From the NCBI GenBank assembly GCA_002690405.1, contig NZEI01000016.1:32095-39862 (forward strand): 7,768 bases of DNA. The letters are read 5' to 3'. The notes under the pieces were generated by a model, which saw only the letters and a program-made list of their open reading frames with translations, made no database searches and was not told the DNA's origin. A program made the position numbers and the translations under genes. Positions 6,078-7,768 of the stretch are shown in pieces. Within the stretch, counting starts at the first letter, position 1; each line of letters opens with the position of its first letter. The stretch comes from Gammaproteobacteria bacterium. Its GTDB lineage: Bacteria > Pseudomonadota > Gammaproteobacteria > Pseudomonadales > Azotimanducaceae.

Positions 6078-6779
6078 ATGATGCAACAACAATCGGCCTT
6101 GGTTTTACACGTGCGACCCTACCGGGAAACCAGTGCTATCGTGCAATTTATGACCAAGGATCAGGGTCGAATTACTGGTGTGGCGCGTGGTGTTCGAGGT
6201 ACGCGCAAACGCATCAATCCCATGCAGCCCTTTAGTCTAGGCACACTCAGTTACTTTGGGCGCAATAACCTAGTAAACGTCAGTAAATTTGACGTCGCCC
6301 ATGGATTTGCTCTGCAAGGTGATGCGCTATTCAGTGGTTTTTATGTTTTGGAGTTGCTCACTCGGTTGGTTGCCGAGCGGCAAAAAGAGCCGGAAATCTT
6401 TGCCGGTGCGGTGAGTGCGCTCACCGCTATGGAAGCAGGTCAGGAATTGCAGGCCGCGTTACGCTGCTTTGAATTAGATTTGCTTGGGCAGCTTGGGTAC
6501 GCGGTAGTACTTGATCAAGACGTTGATGCCGGCACTGGGATTAACGCGGACGCCTACTACCGATATCAGCCCCAAATCGGCTTTGCTCGGGTAGCGGGCG
6601 CTGCAGAGACAGCGACGGATCCAGCGGTGATCCAGGGGCAGTGGTTGCAATGTATTCAGCGGCGAGATTTCACCGAGCCTCAGACGCGGCGCGCGGCGAA
6701 ATACATTACGCGCCAAGCGCTGCAAGAGATATTAGGCGACAAACCACTGATCAGTCGCAAGATGTTGGGGTCTCGTTGA
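6078..6779 (+). CDS. recO: DNA repair protein RecO
   Basis: RecO works with RecR to load RecA onto SSB-coated single-stranded DNA in gap repair, and it anneals complementary strands. The N-terminal OB fold (about 1-80) shows ALVLHVRPYRETSAIV, the GRITGVARGVRG segment and the QPF motif. A helical domain follows, with FYVLELLTRLV and LRCFELDLLGQLGY; the latter is a strong family signature. The zinc-finger cysteines of Deinococcus or Bacillus RecO are absent, as in E. coli. The start is uncertain among TTG 6075, ATG 6078 and ATG 6081. I chose ATG 6078, with GGG at 6070-6072 as a short ribosome binding site. The length is 233 residues, near the E. coli 242. It follows era after 22 bases. In Pseudomonas and E. 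coli pdxJ comes next, but not here. Confidence 0.95.
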   Translation: MMQQQSALVLHVRPYRETSAIVQFMTKDQGRITGVARGVRGTRKRINPMQPFSLGTLSYFGRNNLVNVSKFDVAHGFALQGDALFSGFYVLELLTRLVAERQKEPEIFAGAVSALTAMEAGQELQAALRCFELDLLGQLGYAVVLDQDVDAGTGINADAYYRYQPQIGFARVAGAAETATDPAVIQGQWLQCIQRRDFTEPQTRRAAKYITRQALQEILGDKPLISRKMLGSR

Positions 6780-6824
6780 TCCTGACGGCAAACAAACAAT
6801 GAACATACGGACCTATTGGCGAAC

Positions 6825-7768
6825 GTGGCAAAAAAAGTACCGGTAGAACAAGAAGTGCAAATTACGGCGCTTTCGGAAGAGGGTTTGGGTGCGGCGACAC
6901 TCAATGAGCGCCCACTGTGGGTGCGTAACGCTTTACCTGGCGAACGGGTACAGGCGCGCATTCTAAAGCGGCGCGGCGGTCAGCGGTTTGCTGATGGTCA
7001 GCCTCTCGCCGATCTCAACCCCAAGCGGGTGGCATCAGCCTGTGCGTACTTCCCGCGCTGCGCAGGCTGTAGCCTGCATCACCTAGCGTACGGTGAGCAG
7101 CTGCTGTTAAAACAGGCCCATTTAGCTGAGGAATTGCAGCGAGTCGACGTCGCCGCTGCGAGCTGGCGCGAGCCTACTGGGCTCACGCGTTTGGGATATC
7201 GGCGTAAAGCGCGACTTGGCGTGCGCGTCGTTGGCGAGCAGGTGTTGGTTGGTTTTCGTGAATCGTTCAGTAATCGGGTCGCACGTCTAGATGCTTGCAT
7301 GACTTTGACCCCGAAGTTGTCCGCATTACTGCAACCGTTGAAAAAACTTATAGCGAATCTCAGCCAACCGCGAACTATTGCGCAAATTGAAATGGCCGAA
7401 GGCGACAGCGAGTGCGCTATTTTGGTCCGTCACCTCGATGTTTTGACCGACTCTGACGTCGAGCAGTGGCAGCAGTTGGCGGCTGTCTTCGATGTGCAGG
7501 TGATTTTGCAGCCCGGTGGCTACGATAGTTTGCAGCCGCTGCCCGGGCAGGCTTCGGTGCGGCCACTATCCTATGGCATCGCTGAACACGGGCTCAGCTT
7601 GCAGTTTTATGCGCATCAATTTACCCAAGTGAATGCGGTGATGAATCGCGAATTGATTCGGACGGCAATAGGCTACTTGGGTGATGTGCGGGATCAATTG
7701 GTGGCAGACTTATTTTGTGGCATCGGAAATTTCAGCCTACCGCTCGCGCGCCAAGGTGCCCATGTTGT
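6825..7768 (+). CDS. rlmD: 23S rRNA (uracil-1939-C5) methyltransferase RlmD, 3' end outside the window
   Basis: RlmD (RumA) uses S-adenosylmethionine to make 5-methyluridine at U1939 of 23S rRNA. About 314 of roughly 430-440 residues are present. The N-terminal TRAM domain covers about 1-60. The [4Fe-4S] ligands are visible as CAYFPRCAGC (Cys73, Cys79, Cys82) with the fourth at Cys158, matching the CX5CX2C...C pattern of E. coli RumA. GYRRKARLGV lies between them. QFTQVN (265-270) and the SAM-binding motif DLFCGIGNF (295-303) open the methyltransferase domain; the catalytic Cys and base would lie beyond the edge. No ATG start fits the frame. GTG 6825 is chosen, TTG 6816 is an alternative, and the frame is closed by a stop at 6783-6785. 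No good Shine-Dalgarno is visible. RlmD and RlmC are similar; the length and N-terminal TRAM domain favour RlmD. Confidence 0.93.
   Translation, partial: MAKKVPVEQEVQITALSEEGLGAATLNERPLWVRNALPGERVQARILKRRGGQRFADGQPLADLNPKRVASACAYFPRCAGCSLHHLAYGEQLLLKQAHLAEELQRVDVAAASWREPTGLTRLGYRRKARLGVRVVGEQVLVGFRESFSNRVARLDACMTLTPKLSALLQPLKKLIANLSQPRTIAQIEMAEGDSECAILVRHLDVLTDSDVEQWQQLAAVFDVQVILQPGGYDSLQPLPGQASVRPLSYGIAEHGLSLQFYAHQFTQVNAVMNRELIRTAIGYLGDVRDQLVADLFCGIGNFSLPLARQGAHV

Noticed and set aside
6680..6961. Minus-strand 93-residue frame across the recO-rlmD junction
   Set aside because: It covers the ends of two conserved genes, is Ser/Arg/Cys rich and unrecognised, and has no sign of its own promoter or ribosome binding site.
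1..7768. CRISPR arrays, tRNA or rRNA genes, insertion sequences, phage or defence genes
   Set aside because: No repeat-spacer pattern, tRNA-like cloverleaf, transposase motif or mobile-element ends were seen; nearly all bases are in conserved housekeeping genes.

Overview
The window is a compact, single-strand block of housekeeping genes from a gammaproteobacterium. The order is Do-family periplasmic protease (mucD/degQ type), a 61-residue membrane protein, lepA, lepB, rnc, era, recO and rlmD (cut by the window end). The run mucD-lepA-lepB-rnc-era-recO is the arrangement known from Pseudomonas and its relatives. The protein sequences also look closest to that group and to marine gammaproteobacteria, judged from remembered family sequences rather than a search. 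I cannot name the genus.

Layout: positions 1-127 are an AT-rich leader with no recognisable gene. The protease (128-1567) is followed after 3 bases by a small two-helix membrane protein (1571-1756). A 100-base gap (1757-1856) precedes lepA (1857-3665). From lepA to recO the genes are almost contiguous: lepA/lepB share one base, lepB/rnc are 8 bases apart with the rnc ribosome binding site on the lepB stop, rnc/era overlap by 8 bases, and era/recO are 22 bases apart. rlmD starts about 45 bases after recO and runs off the right edge. No convincing terminator was seen, so one transcript from lepA to rlmD is plausible, perhaps from the protease onward.

The genes fall into two linked themes. One is envelope and protein quality: Do protease, signal peptidase I and the translational GTPase LepA. 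The other is RNA and ribosome maturation: RNase III, Era and the 23S rRNA methyltransferase RlmD, with RecO as the DNA-repair member.

No new system was found; the region is mainly core genome. The observations most worth checking are two motif substitutions in adjacent, normally invariant genes. RNase III has Asn where the metal-binding Asp (E. coli D114) is expected, and Era has SKID in place of the G4 motif NKxD. Others are the small membrane protein with a near-perfect palindrome in its gene, the absence of the DUF4845-type gene between lepB and rnc, recO followed by rlmD rather than pdxJ, and a lepA start with GTG and no visible Shine-Dalgarno sequence.
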